This document shows positions 1 to 10,502 of a stretch of 64,000 nt of DNA, piece by piece (within the stretch, counting starts at the first letter, position 1; each line of letters starts with the position of its first letter). A program made the position numbers and the translations under genes. Origin of the DNA: Drosophila miranda (Eukaryota > Arthropoda > Insecta > Diptera > Drosophilidae); contig NC_046674.1 of assembly GCF_003369915.1 (NCBI RefSeq), positions 6,386,001 to 6,450,000 of the forward strand. The letters are read 5' to 3'. A model generated the notes under the pieces. That model was not told the origin of the DNA. It worked only from the letters and a program-made list of their open reading frames with translations, and made no database searches.

Positions 1-1039
1 TGGGGAGGGTGGCGATTATTTGAATTATCATCGCTTCCATGGTGTAGGCGGAGCTCCAACCCTGCTTCGTCAGCAGCTCCATGCAGATAGCACCGCCTGA
101 GGGAACATATCCGTTTTTGATGACTGGAGAAACGACTCGGGCAAATGGCGGCTCGAGTGGATACTTATCATTGAAGCTAAGGCGAAGTAGTATGGTTCCG
201 TCTTCGCCAGATTCCTTTAGCTTCAACAGATCGTTGTGAAGAAGGCTGTCGGGATCAACAGACTTGATCCGTACGTTCCACTCGTAAATAGAGTCATTGA
301 CAAGTTCAACAGAAAACATATCTTTTTTGACGGAATCCGATTTATAAACAGTGCGTAGTTCCTTCATCAAGCGATCAGATGACTGTACAGAGCAGATCTG
401 GGAATCCTCCGAATGGGTTTTCCTTAGCTTTTCAAGCAGTCTGTTTAGTGTGGCCAAATCCTCTTTCTTTAAGCCTTTGTTGCTCTCATCATCCTCTTCC
501 GGTTCTATTGCCAGATCTATCTCAGTGTCGTCCTCGCCCTCGCCCTCGCCCTCGCCCTCTTCTTCGGTCTCGCCTTCGCTCTCCTGCTCGTCGACTTCCT
601 CAGCAGGAAAACCGAATTCATCTTCATCGTAGTCGCCGTCTTCGCTGAATCCAAATGATTCCGTATCCTGCGGCACGTCCAGAGGAAACTTCAAGCTGTC
701 CATATCGGCCGGAATTGGGACATTGTACAGCTCGCACAGCCCGCGGAGCAGAATGCGCACCTGGCAGATCAGGTGATTGTCGGGCCCATCCGTGCTGCTG
801 AGCATCTCCACGGCACTGGCAACGCTCGTTTCATCGCTCTCGGAAAACCAGACTGGCGGCGACGATGGGTAATCCGGTGTAATGCTCGCCATGATTTCGT
901 ATCGCTTGCCAGCCGCGTCGATGAATCGAAACTCCATTTCGTCCGGGCTGGAGTTCAGGGTCTGGAAGCGCTCGTGGTCCTTCGTAAAAATCTTCTCCAG
1001 GGTCTTGATCTCCAGCTTCAGTTCTCTTAGACACGCCAT
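1..1039 (-). CDS. UBE2Q-type ubiquitin-conjugating enzyme, copy 1 (3' end outside window)
   Basis: Partial gene; the coding strand runs leftward off the window. The ATG at 1039 (MACLRELK...) opens a frame with no stop down to position 1, and it is about 99% identical to the complete copy at 7751-8920. It has an N-terminal RWD-like region, an acidic linker, and a C-terminal UBC fold with the catalytic Cys in [14 protein letters not shown]. Visible differences from copy 2 include a 12-bp longer GAGGGC-type run in the acidic linker (about four extra Gly/Glu residues), YVP instead of YVH just before the active-site segment, and LLRGLC instead of LLRALC. No frameshift is visible, so it is probably functional. 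Family role: E2 enzymes carry ubiquitin on the catalytic Cys. A splice-acceptor-like tttttcag stands just upstream of the ATG, which suggests a 5' UTR intron. D. melanogaster CG2924 is the family member I would compare first. Confidence 0.85.
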   Translation of the reverse strand, partial: MACLRELKLEIKTLEKIFTKDHERFQTLNSSPDEMEFRFIDAAGKRYEIMASITPDYPSSPPVWFSESDETSVASAVEMLSSTDGPDNHLICQVRILLRGLCELYNVPIPADMDSLKFPLDVPQDTESFGFSEDGDYDEDEFGFPAEEVDEQESEGETEEEGEGEGEGEDDTEIDLAIEPEEDDESNKGLKKEDLATLNRLLEKLRKTHSEDSQICSVQSSDRLMKELRTVYKSDSVKKDMFSVELVNDSIYEWNVRIKSVDPDSLLHNDLLKLKESGEDGTILLRLSFNDKYPLEPPFARVVSPVIKNGYVPSGGAICMELLTKQGWSSAYTMEAMIIQIIATLP

Positions 1040-1739
1040 AATGTCTGAAAAACGGGCAACGAATTAGGTGAAAAGCCGAGAATTTTAATTTTTAGTTGTG
1101 TTTCGTTTTATTACCACTTTTTTTCACCTTTCTGGCGCTTTTAAAATGTGACGTTTGCCTCCTTTGCTCAACTTTTTTGTTCTCACAGAAAACTCCCCAA
1201 AATTTAGAGAACCGATGTGAAACCAAAAGCCTTACTGAATTTTCACCAAAATCAATTTAATTTACACACAAAAAAAAACATCACCCGTTTCATGAAATTT
1301 TATTTTATTTTTCATCCATCTACCAGTCGGAGATGTTTTCGATGGAAAATATCGGATAAAATGAACTTAATATTTTGAAGTGTTTGTAAATGAAACATTG
1401 TTATAAATTTCACCGAAAAAGATGAAGGGATGAATATAGAGTCACTCGAAATATCACAACTAGTATACCCAATTGCATCGTAATTCTTTGTGTCGCAACC
1501 ACATTACTATTTATACGATTTGACGAGCCGATCCGCACAGCCAATTTAATGGGGTTACTCTGGCTTCGAAATTTTGGAGCTGTTGTCTTTGGAACGCAGT
1601 TAAAAATTAGTAAATCCATTGTAGATTATTAGAAAATATTTAAGAGCACACTAGGGCTGCGTCATTGCGTCTTGGCGGAAAGACAGCTTCTTTTACAATT
1701 CTTTACAACGCCAATTCTGCGTCAGTTCGTCTATTCCGA

Positions 1740-1747
1740 TATCGATA
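1740..1747. promoter_or_regulatory. DRE-like motif (TATCGATA), probable promoter of E2 copy 1
   Basis: A perfect TATCGATA lies 0.7 kb upstream of the E2 start codon and is preserved in copy 2 (9610-9617). DRE sites mark many TATA-less housekeeping promoters in Drosophila. Together with the acceptor-like tttttcag just before the ATG, it suggests transcription from this area with a 5' UTR intron. Assignment to this gene is inferred. Confidence 0.4.
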
Positions 1748-2014
1748 GCAAACGCGCGGCAGTTTAAAAAGGCTTTTAAATTGGCCTATAAACCTATATA
1801 GGCCTATAGGCCACATCACTAACCATACAGTATATAGATGTGCCAGTTCATACAACGAAAGCGTCACACACTGGCTAGCGCGTTCAGTACCCCAGAGTGA
1901 CGTCATCATGAGAGAGAGAGCGCAGACAGAACATCTTTGCATGTTTTAGTACACACGCAATATGTTTCGACAAAAATATGTGATTGTATGCTTTTTTAGA
2001 TTTTTTGAACTCTC

Positions 2015-3108
2015 TCAGGTCTGGTTCTGTTTTGCCACCAGCATGTTTTAGTGTATGGGTGCACATGCATTCTCACGTACTTTGCGTGTGTGTGTTCAGT
2101 ATTGCTGGCCGCTAGAACTGAAATTTGAGTTTGGTTCTTGTTTTGGGTCTTTTGATGGACTGACCTACCGCCATTTATATTTATATACATCATTGTTTTA
2201 GTTATAATAAACAAAAAAGTCGAGAACCGACGGCGTTTGCATAATTTTTATAATTTATAATAAACCTGTTTAAAATAAGGAAATAAATGTGTAATTATAT
2301 TATTGTAATATTTTATATTTTGTGGTATGAATCAAACAAATAACAGCTTTTATTTCATTTCCCGCGCCCTAGTGTACCATACCCCCACCCCCTGCCCATT
2401 CTTCATTTATTATGTGGCGGTAGGTCAGTCCATCAAAAGACCCAAAACAAGAACCAAACTCAAATTTCAGTTCTAGCGGCCAGCAATACTAAACACACAC
2501 ACGCAAAGTACGTGAGAATGCAAGTTAACGTACCCAATTCTATTGAGCTCTTATACGAGTTGTAAACAATCTTTGGCTTTCCAAAACGAAAACATTTTCA
2601 ATCTTGGGCCTCCGCCTAATTGATTTCTAAGATGTACAATCTCAATGGCTCCCGCCACAATCCCAATCTTTGACACTCGCCTAAATGGAAAACCAATGTT
2701 TGCCCACACCCGGCTTCTCATAAACAATCTCACACCCGGCTTTCTGCAGATCCTGCACTTTAGGCATTTTACAGTTTTCTCTTTGGATGACGAAATCCAA
2801 TACTCGGGATGGCGAAATCAATTGAAATGTTTATAGAAAAACTATTCCCGAAAGGGATCGACGATGCAAAGATCAAAAAGTTCCAGTCAGTCTTGATCCA
2901 GAAGCGACACCGAAAAGTCGAGCTAAAAACTAAGATCGCGCAAACCCTTTGTCCGGAATCCTTTGTGACCCTCAACTTAAATCTATATCTGTAAACTTAG
3001 AAGTTAAATAAATACTTTTTAAAAACGCAATCCGCTACCGCAGTTATTTAATTTGCATGTGCACCCATACACTAAAACATGCTGGTGGCAAAACAGAACC
3101 AGACCTGA
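2015..3108. repeat. 160-bp-arm inverted repeat, right arm interrupted
   Basis: The left arm 2015-2174 is the reverse complement of 2415-2522 joined to 3054-3108, with about one visible mismatch. The loop (2175-2414) is AT-rich. The right arm is split by 531 bp of foreign sequence. This is foldback-like or MITE-like architecture; no transposase frame was seen. The very high arm identity implies recent formation or gene conversion. Confidence 0.85.
2523..3053. mobile_element. 531 bp insertion inside inverted-repeat arm, TGCA target duplication
   Basis: The uninterrupted left arm shows what the right arm should read: gagaatgcatgtgcaccc. In the right arm this is split after TGCA (2519-2522) and resumes with TGCA (3054-3057), giving a 4-bp direct duplication around 531 bp. 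The insert starts agttaacg and ends tatttaatt; I see no clear terminal inverted repeats. It contains a short plus frame, 2809-2994 (MAKSIEMFIEKLF...), ending just before an AATAAA-type signal, so a processed transcript or small nonautonomous element are both possible. Not assigned to a known family. Confidence 0.6.
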
Positions 3109-3649
3109 CCCTCTAGTACTGGCGGTGGCGATTGACCATGCCCGAACTACTGATTTGGCTGGTTCCTACGTGGGTACTTTCCGGACTAACCCTATGGTTA
3201 ACGAACGCCGAACCACTCAAAGAAGAGACAAAAAATGTTGCTCTGTATACTCTACAACCCACCGCGCACCAGCCACCGTACTAGTTCGGTTGGGATGCAA
3301 CGTCTCACCAGTAGACGAAGAAACGAAAAAGCATGAGAGGAAAATAAAGAGAGCAGTTAGAAAAAAATTATGCTGTCCTGCTTTTTTCCAATTCCTTTCC
3401 CTCTCCCTTTTCTGTTTTCGGTCACTGCATTGCTGGAATGTTCTTTTGCGTTTGGAGTTTGTGCAAATCTGTGCGGCTGACCAAGTAATTATAATTATTC
3501 AATTTTAAACAGTAAGTCAAAGCAAATGTAGCAAACGGCATTTGCGTAGGCTCAATAAAGAAATATAAATATATAGTAAATTTAAAAACTAAAATGAAAT
3601 ATATAATAAAATACAAATTTAAATATGAAATGAAATGAAGATTGATAAC

Positions 3650-3784
3650 CTACTTCATGGGTACCCATTTCACTAGCTACTTCATGGGTACCCATTTTAC
3701 TAGCTACTTCATGGGTACCCATTTCACTAGCTACTACATAGGTACCCATTTCACTAGCTACTAGACGAGTACCCATATCACTAG
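3650..3784. repeat. 27-bp minisatellite, five units
   Basis: Five consecutive 27-bp units of the form ctacttcatgggtacccatt..., with the later units diverging. 135 bp is exactly 5 x 27. On the minus strand the unit is open and reads as a 9-residue repeat (VASEMGTHE), but there is no supporting gene context. The flank out to about 3970 is of unknown origin. Confidence 0.9.
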
Positions 3785-6700
3785 TTCGGGGGTAAACGAT
3801 GTGGTGTCGCTGGTCCCCATGTCGTAGGACATTGCGGGTAAAAATGGAAATGATGAAAAGCATTGTTAAGGGTTAGTAAAGAAAGTACCCCTGGTCTGTT
3901 AGGGAGTGGTGATATCACCACCTCCGAACTAGTTCCCAGTACTGCTGGGACTGTATGGTTAGTGGCCACATTCTAGTAGTGTCTTCAGGGCCACATAATC
4001 AATTAATCGAATATTCTGTATAGATGCACCTACCCTCGAAATAAACTAAACTTTTTGCCAACACTAGGCCCCTAGACGCAACGACGCATGATGCAGTCCT
4101 AGGGTTAAATGGCTATTATATGCTTTTAGACTATTAATAAATACTTTAATTTAAATTGAACTCATGGAGAAATGGTGCATAAGCCCACAAAGAGTCCTTA
4201 GAATTGCATACTACAAATAAACTGGATTAATTGGATAAGTATTGTGGAACGAAATTCAATTTCATCCACCCGAAACTGCTTTCAAGAATCCACTCCCACA
4301 TTCAAGGCAGTTTATTCATGGCATGGAATTTGCAACAATAGCTGCTCGGGCGCTTAGAGAGATTCCGCTCCATGGAGCGACTCCTGGGGTAGTCTGATGC
4401 ATATGTTGCCACTGACGTCTAGAATGCAACTTCATTGCAATTAAACACTCAATTTGCAGACTCTCCCGGAATGTTTGCAAATGAAATTTGGGCAAAGGTA
4501 AAGTTTGTGCGCCGCCAGGCAATGGGAGCATCAGGGAGGACGATCTGGGACTGGATCTGGATCTAGGAGACGGAGACGGAGACAGAGACAGCGTCAACAA
4601 AAGTCGCAAAACAAATAGCAAAAGCAAAATGGCGCCCCACAACTTTTAGCTTGGTTAAGGGAGTTTCTCCCATCTAAAGACGCTGACATTGCGCATTTGC
4701 CGTAGATTATTACAAAAGTTTAAATACACAGACAGATACAGTCGACCCAGGGAACTCCTCTCGTGATTATAGTGCCGGAATATACTCTCTATCTCTTGGA
4801 GCCCTCAGGTGTTGTGACTGGCGAGGAGGCCCCGGTCCCAGCCCCGGCCCCGGTATCGACCTCAGCCTCGGTTCCCTGCATCACTGGTGGCCACCAAGAC
4901 CAAATCCAAGCTGACACTCAAGGAGTTGAACGGAGAGCTGAAGTTGAGGTTGATGCTTTTAAATAGCCTTGGCAGTTGCACTTGTTTCCGCACTTTTCCC
5001 CAAGGAGTTTCGCTTTTCCCTCTGATGGCAGAGAAAGAGAAATTGTGCAGGATAGTCTGTACATACATATGTCATCAGACCGCAAATTGTTTGGCCAGCA
5101 GTTTATTAGAGCCAGACAGATTGTTCTTTAGATTGCGAATTTATAAACTTGGAACGTGTTGCGGGTAAGTTTTAGTGCTGGAGTTTTCGAATAGCAATCG
5201 ATATGTCACTTTCTGGATATGTATTCTTCTTCTATTAACATCTCCATGTGTCAGTACTTTTTCATGTCTATATACAAAAATATATCCTCTTAACTTTATT
5301 CCACCTTCCAGCAGAAAGGCAGCGCAATCCTTCATTAACTTTCTTTTCCAATGGACGGAAGCACCTCCTTCCTTTTCACTTTGTGTATCTTTCATCTCGT
5401 GTCGCCGCCGTCGAAAACACATCTGTAATTCTGCTTACATCCCCACAATTTCCTGGCTTTCTGTGATGTGTCTGTTGGTGGCGTTTGCTTTCGTTTTAAT
5501 TTGGCAGCCCGCATAATTTTGCTATGATTTGCACTTCTTAATTAATTATTTTTCGTTTTCGTTACCAAAAGCGGATTTGAAGAAGCTGTGTCAGCACCCG
5601 CACCCCCGCACACTCACACCACCGCCGCCCCCCCTCACGCACATGGGACAAGCCTTCCACATAGAAAAACTTCGGGAAAACTTTCTCCCTCATTCCCCAT
5701 ACATATATACACACATGCACGCACACACATAGAAACAAAGAAAGGGTTGATAGCCGGAAGAGAAGGCAATCCGAGAAATTCTTTCCTTTGTTTAGGCTAT
5801 GAGGCAAGAAATTTGCTGAAAATTCTCGTATCTTGATGTCCTTTTAGATGAATGCAGTTAAGTGAAAAATTCCCATTTAGTTTACCCTTCAAGGGATATG
5901 TACATACATACAATACTTAGATATATGTACATACATAAGACCGGTACATACCCGTACAAACAACCTCAATTTCCAGGGTATTTCAATTCATTTCTTCCCT
6001 ATATTGTGGCACCTTTGACACACGCTGCTGCGTATGCGTAATATCGACAAAAATCAATGCAATAATCCCCATTCATTGGAAAAGGCTTAGCTCAGCGAAA
6101 TCCCCCAAGCTCATTGCAATTGACAGGAACCAAAGCGGCGCCAGAACCAGCCAGAACCAGCCAGGACCAGACATCTCGCAGCTTTTTGTTTCATTGGCCA
6201 TGGCAGGAGCGCTTTTTTCTATTAGTTCTGATTAAGCTTCGCCCCGCGTCGTTCCATTGTGACATGTCAATTGCATTTGGTTTTGGTTTTGGTTTTAGCG
6301 TGAATGCAAATTGGTCTCGTCTCCCTATCGCCCGCGAAGCTTCGACAGCCGCTCATTATTTAGACGCTTAACCACGCATCGCTTTGCATTACGAGATTAA
6401 AGTTTCGATGCAGAGAGCAAACGCCACCTGGCTTACGGAAATTGAAAATTTCACGCGAGAACGCGATTTCTTCTGGTTTTTGAGGGTGCCAAATGTCAAA
6501 GTGGCATCAGCCACACCCAGCAACCCACAACCACGCAGCACACGCAGAAGAATCCGGCATTCGACAACTCCATCTCCATCTCCATTGGCATCTCCCATCG
6601 CCATCAGCCCATCGCTGTGATGCCACATCTCTCATCCATCCATTGCCGGGGCATGTAAATTGCTCTGGCAAACAAATCACGTACTCCGTATACCAAACGC

Positions 6701-6850
6701 CGTGCAATGCGCGTCGCTCTCATTCTCCGTGCTCGTTCTCTCGTCCTCGTTCTCGCTCCTCTTCTCGTCATATCAAATGCCAGCAAAGGCTGCAGGATTT
6801 TTGCGGTCTGTAGCTGAAAGGCTAAGCAACCGCATTGAGTGACTGAGTGC

Positions 6851-7542
6851 CGTTATTTGGCCATGTCCGTTACCCACACTCCTCCCCACACTGATCCAAA
6901 AGGGGCCTAAGCAACCGCAACCGAGAACGGGTTCGACAAACGTCTCGTTCGCTTTGTCTGCTCGGTTTTCCTTTTTTTTTTACCACCATAGGAGCATACG
7001 ATTCGATGGTAAAGTCCTTTAAGAATTTAGTCAGCGGTGTGTGTGTTTCCTGGATATCAAGCAGATATCGAAATGAGCAATGCGTGATATTAGATAGGCA
7101 TCGAATGGACGAGGAAATTTCGTGAAAATGTTATATGAGAACGAGAACAAGAAAACCTAAAAGGTAACATTCTACATAATATCCCTATCTCCATCTACAA
7201 ATACTTATCTATACTTTTATTGAATAATCGCATCTTCTAATGAGCCAACGGACCGCAGCGCAGCCGCAAATAAGCCGCAAAAATATGGTGCAGAACATAA
7301 TGAAAAAGTCTTGGTAATTACTCGAAAATATGCATTAAAAACTTTTGACCCGTAATGAAGAAGTACGGCTTGAAGAAGCCCGCCAGAACTTGATATTGGA
7401 TCAATTAAAAGAAAAACTCGACAAGGCAATGATGCAACAAATTAAAACGCATACGAAGCGGGCTGGCTAATGAAATTCTAAGATTCAGAGATGGTTAGGC
7501 AAAAGCCATCCGCTCCAGTCCGCCACCCTAAGAAAGGAGAGT
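6851..7542 (+). pseudogene. Block B copy 1: broken two-exon gene remnant
   Basis: This 692 bp block recurs at 9810-10502. On the plus strand it holds protein-like pieces. An ATG at 7006 opens a 39-codon frame (MVKSFKNLVSGVC...), followed by a probable donor-like aaaaggtaac near 7160. A second stretch around 7236-7356 reads NEPTDRSAAANK...ALKTFDP. After a two-base shift it continues as NEEVRLEEARQNL...THTKRAG and a stop near 7470. The frame changes and internal stops argue for a decayed gene. The last part is charged and helical in composition. I do not recognise the family. Both copies share the same lesions, so decay preceded duplication. Confidence 0.5.
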
Positions 7543-7750
7543 GATCTTCATGTACTGATTTTTCGGTTCTTGTGCTCACGCTTACATTTCAAGTATTTAC
7601 TACTGTGTTTTAAACGTTACTTTTTACTCGTTTGCTAGTGAATTATTGAATGGATTTTTCTAAACGACTTGAAACCCCATTTAGAATGTGTGTTTGGTAT
7701 TGTAGAATGTGGCGTGGGTGGGGTTGCATTGTCAGAGTGATTCCTTCCCC
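7543..7750. other. 3' flank of E2 copy 2
   Basis: Short stretch between the end of block B1 and the E2 stop codon; by transcription direction it is the 3' UTR and downstream flank of the E2 gene. It is expected to recur just left of the window beside copy 1 if the duplication model is right. No strong AATAAA is visible. Confidence 0.5.
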
Positions 7751-8920
7751 TTAACCGTCGCTCTTGGGGGGTGTGTGCCAGCCACTTTTTTCGTGACGCT
7801 TCATGATATGACTAAAGCTCTCCCGGGCTTGCGGAAGACTATACACACTTTCTAGAAGCAATGTCGGGCCCAACATAACGCGGGCCTTTCCCCTGGGGAG
7901 GGTGGCGATTATTTGAATTATCATCGCTTCCATGGTGTAGGCGGAGCTCCAACCCTGCTTCGTCAGCAGCTCCATGCAGATAGCACCGCCTGAGTGAACA
8001 TATCCGTTTTTGATGACTGGAGAAACGACTCGGGCAAATGGCGGCTCGAGTGGATACTTATCATTGAAGCTAAGGCGAAGTAGTATGGTTCCGTCTTCGC
8101 CAGATTCCTTTAGCTTCAACAGATCGTTGTGAAGAAGGCTGTCGGGATCAACAGACTTGATCCGTACGTTCCACTCGTAAATAGAGTCATTGACAAGTTC
8201 AACAGAAAACATATCTTTTTTGACGGAATCCGATTTATAAACAGTGCGTAGTTCCTTCATCAAGCGATCAGATGACTGTACAGAGCAGATCTGGGAATCC
8301 TCCGAATGGGTTTTCCTTAGCTTTTCAAGCAGTCTGTTTAGTGTGGCCAAATCCTCTTTCTTTAAGCCTCTGTTGCTCTCATCATCCTCTTCCGGTTCTA
8401 TTGCCAGATCTATCTCAGTGTCGTCCTCGCCCTCGCCCTCTTCCTCGGTCTCGCCTTCGCTCTCCTGCTCGTCGACTTTCTCAGCAGGAAAACCGAATTC
8501 GTCTTCATCGTAGTCGCCGTCTTCGCTGAATCCAAATGTTTCCTCATCCTGCGGCACGTCCAGAGGAAACTTCAAGCTGTCCATATCGGCCGGAATTGGG
8601 ACATTGTACAGCTCGCACAGCGCGCGGAGCAGAATGCGCACCTGGCAGATCAGGTGATTGTCGGGCCCATCCGTGCTGCTGAGCATCTCCACGGCACTGG
8701 CAACGCTCGTTTCATCGCTCTCGGAAAACCAGACTGGCGGCGACGATGGGTAATCCGGTGTAATGCTCGCCATGATTTCGTATCGCTTGCCAGCCGCGTC
8801 GATGAATCGAAACTCCATTTCGTCCGGGCTGGAGTTCAGGGTCTGGAAGCGCTCGTGGTCCTTCGTAAAAATCTTCTCCAGGGTCTTGATCTCCAGCTTC
8901 AGTTCTCTTAGACACGCCAT
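7751..8920 (-). CDS. UBE2Q-type ubiquitin-conjugating enzyme, copy 2 (complete)
   Basis: Complete 389-residue single-exon frame starting at the ATG at 8920. Residues ~1-115 form an RWD-like N-terminal domain ([22 protein letters not shown]). Residues ~130-190 are strongly acidic ([14 protein letters not shown]). Residues ~205-375 are the UBC domain, with [14 protein letters not shown] and the catalytic Cys in [14 protein letters not shown], then the conserved [15 protein letters not shown]. Length and layout fit the UBE2Q family, which in animals transfers ubiquitin from an atypical E2 fold with an N-terminal extension. It acts in the cytosol or nucleus. No coding intron is visible. An acceptor-like tttttcag upstream of the ATG and the conserved DRE-like site favour DNA duplication over retroposition. 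In D. melanogaster CG2924 is the likely relative. Confidence 0.9.
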   Translation of the reverse strand: MACLRELKLEIKTLEKIFTKDHERFQTLNSSPDEMEFRFIDAAGKRYEIMASITPDYPSSPPVWFSESDETSVASAVEMLSSTDGPDNHLICQVRILLRALCELYNVPIPADMDSLKFPLDVPQDEETFGFSEDGDYDEDEFGFPAEKVDEQESEGETEEEGEGEDDTEIDLAIEPEEDDESNRGLKKEDLATLNRLLEKLRKTHSEDSQICSVQSSDRLMKELRTVYKSDSVKKDMFSVELVNDSIYEWNVRIKSVDPDSLLHNDLLKLKESGEDGTILLRLSFNDKYPLEPPFARVVSPVIKNGYVHSGGAICMELLTKQGWSSAYTMEAMIIQIIATLPRGKARVMLGPTLLLESVYSLPQARESFSHIMKRHEKSGWHTPPKSDG

Positions 8921-9810
8921 AATGTCTGAAAAACGGGCAACAAATTAGGTGAAAAGCCGAGAATTTTAATTTTTAGTTGTGTTTCGTTTTATTAACACTT
9001 TTTTTCACCTTTCTGGCGCTTTTAAAATGTGACGTTTGCCTCCTTTTTTGTTCTCACAGAAAACTCCCCAAAATTTAGAGAACCGATGTGAAACCAAAAG
9101 CCTTACTGAATTTTCACCAAAATCAATTTAATTTACACACAAAAAAAAACATCACCCGTTTCATGAAATTTTATTTTATTTTTCATCCATCTACCAGTCA
9201 GAGATGTTTTCGATGGAAAATATCGGATAAAATGAACTTAATATTTTGAAGTGTTGGTAAATGAAACATTGTTATAAATTTCACCGAAAAAGATGAAGGG
9301 ATGAATATAGGTCACTCGAAATATCACAACTAGTATACCCAATTGCATCGTAATTCTTTGTGTCGCAACCACATTACTATTTATACGATTTGACGAGCCG
9401 ATCCGCACAGCCAATTTAATGGGGTTACTCTGGCTTCGAAATTTTGGAGCTGTTGTCTTTGGAACGCAGTTAAAAATTAGTAAATCCATTATAGATTATT
9501 AGAAAATATTTAAGAGCACACTAGGGCTGCGTCATTGCGTCTTGGCGGAAAGACAGCTTCTTTTACAATTCTTTACAACGCCAATTCTGCGTCAGTTCGT
9601 CTATTCCGATATCGATAGCAAACGCGCGGCAGTTTAAAAAGGCTTTTAAATTGGCCTATAAACCTATATAGGCCTATAGGCCACATCACTAACCATACAG
9701 TATATAGATGTGCCAGTTCATACAACGAAAGCGTCACACACTGGCTAGCGCGTTCAGTACCCCAGAGTGACGTCATCATGAGAGAGAGAGCGCAGAGAGA
9801 ACATCTTTGC
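7894..9810. repeat. Segmental duplication block A, copy 2
   Basis: Second copy of the 1-1940 block (E2 gene plus 0.9 kb 5' flank). Its right end, acatctttgc, is fused directly to block B copy 2 at 9810, with one or two bases of shared sequence at the junction. In copy 1 the same end continues into a different 4.9 kb spacer. Confidence 0.93.
9610..9617. promoter_or_regulatory. DRE-like motif (TATCGATA), probable promoter of E2 copy 2
   Basis: Counterpart of the site at 1740-1747, kept without change in the duplicated flank. Function is inferred from the motif and position only. Confidence 0.4.
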
Positions 9811-10502
9811 GTTATTTGGCCATGTCCGTTACCCACACTCCTCCCCACACTGATCCAAAAGGGGCCTAAGCAACCGCAACCGAGAACGGGTTCGACAAAC
9901 GTCTCGTTCGCTTTGTCTGCTCGGTTTTACTTTTTTTTTTTACCACCATAGGAGCATACGATTCGATGGTAAAGTCCTTTAAGAATTTAGTCAGCGGTGT
10001 GTGTGTTTCCTGGATATCAAGCAGATATCGAAATGAGCAATGCGTGATATTAGATAGGCATCGAATGGACGAGGAAATTTCGTGAAAATGTTATATGAGA
10101 ACGAGAACAAGAAAACCTAAAAGGTAACATTCTACATAATATCCCTATCTCCATCTACAAATACTTATCTATACTTTTATTGAATAATCGCATCTTCTAA
10201 TGAGCCAACGGACCGCAGCGCAGCCGCAAATAAGCCGCAAAAATATGGTGCAGAACATAATGAAAAAGTCTTGGTAATTACTCGAAAATATGCATTAAAA
10301 ACTTTTGACCCGTAATGAAGAAGTACGGCTTGAAGAAGCCCGCCAGAACTTGATATTGGATCAATTAAAAGAAAAACTCGACAAGGCAATGATGCAACAA
10401 ATTAAAACGCATACGAAGCGGGCTGGCTAATGAAATTCTAAGATTCAGAGATGGTTAGGCAAAAGCCATCCGCTCCAGTCCGCCACCCTAAGAAAGGAGA
10501 GT
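9810..10502 (+). pseudogene. Block B copy 2: second copy of the broken gene remnant
   Basis: Near-identical to 6851-7542 (one extra T in a poly-T run and a c/a change beside it). It carries the same short ATG frame and the same frame breaks. It ends at agaaaggagagt, after which the sequence diverges from copy 1. Unrecognised family; see copy 1. Confidence 0.5.

Larger units (their letters stand above)
1..1940. repeat. Segmental duplication block A, copy 1
   Basis: Positions 1-1940 match 7894-9810 almost base for base. The block covers most of the E2 gene and about 0.9 kb of its 5' flank. The differences are a few substitutions and small indels: 12 bp in the acidic linker, about 10 bp near 1165, and single bases. 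Similarity stops abruptly after acatctttgc. No other gene is recognised in 1040-1940; it contains the probable E2 promoter. Confidence 0.93.
1941..6850. other. 4.9 kb gene-poor spacer between blocks A1 and B1
   Basis: No supported protein-coding gene. The left part (2015-3784) is repeat-like: a large inverted repeat, an insertion in one arm and a 27-bp minisatellite, each listed separately. From about 4 kb to 6.85 kb the sequence looks like ordinary fly intergenic DNA, with CA-rich, poly-C and simple repeats and scattered TATA-like runs. This spacer is absent between block A copy 2 and block B copy 2. Confidence 0.6.

Noticed and set aside
351-632. Ser/Pro-rich plus-strand frame, repeated at 8244-8513
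   Set aside because: Antisense to the acidic linker of the E2 genes; a composition artefact of GAG/GAA repeats.
3053-3508. 151-codon plus-strand frame
   Set aside because: Begins inside the inverted-repeat arm and runs through unrelated repeat sequence; no conserved motif.
3650-3784. Regular repeats that might suggest a CRISPR array
   Set aside because: Head-to-tail units without spacers in an insect genome; a minisatellite.
7751-8920. Interpretation of the E2 gene as a retrotransposed (processed) copy
   Set aside because: The coding region has no intron, but the duplicated unit includes the 5' flank, a DRE-like site and a splice-acceptor-like sequence before the ATG, with no poly(A) tract; DNA duplication fits better. 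Not excluded for an older event.
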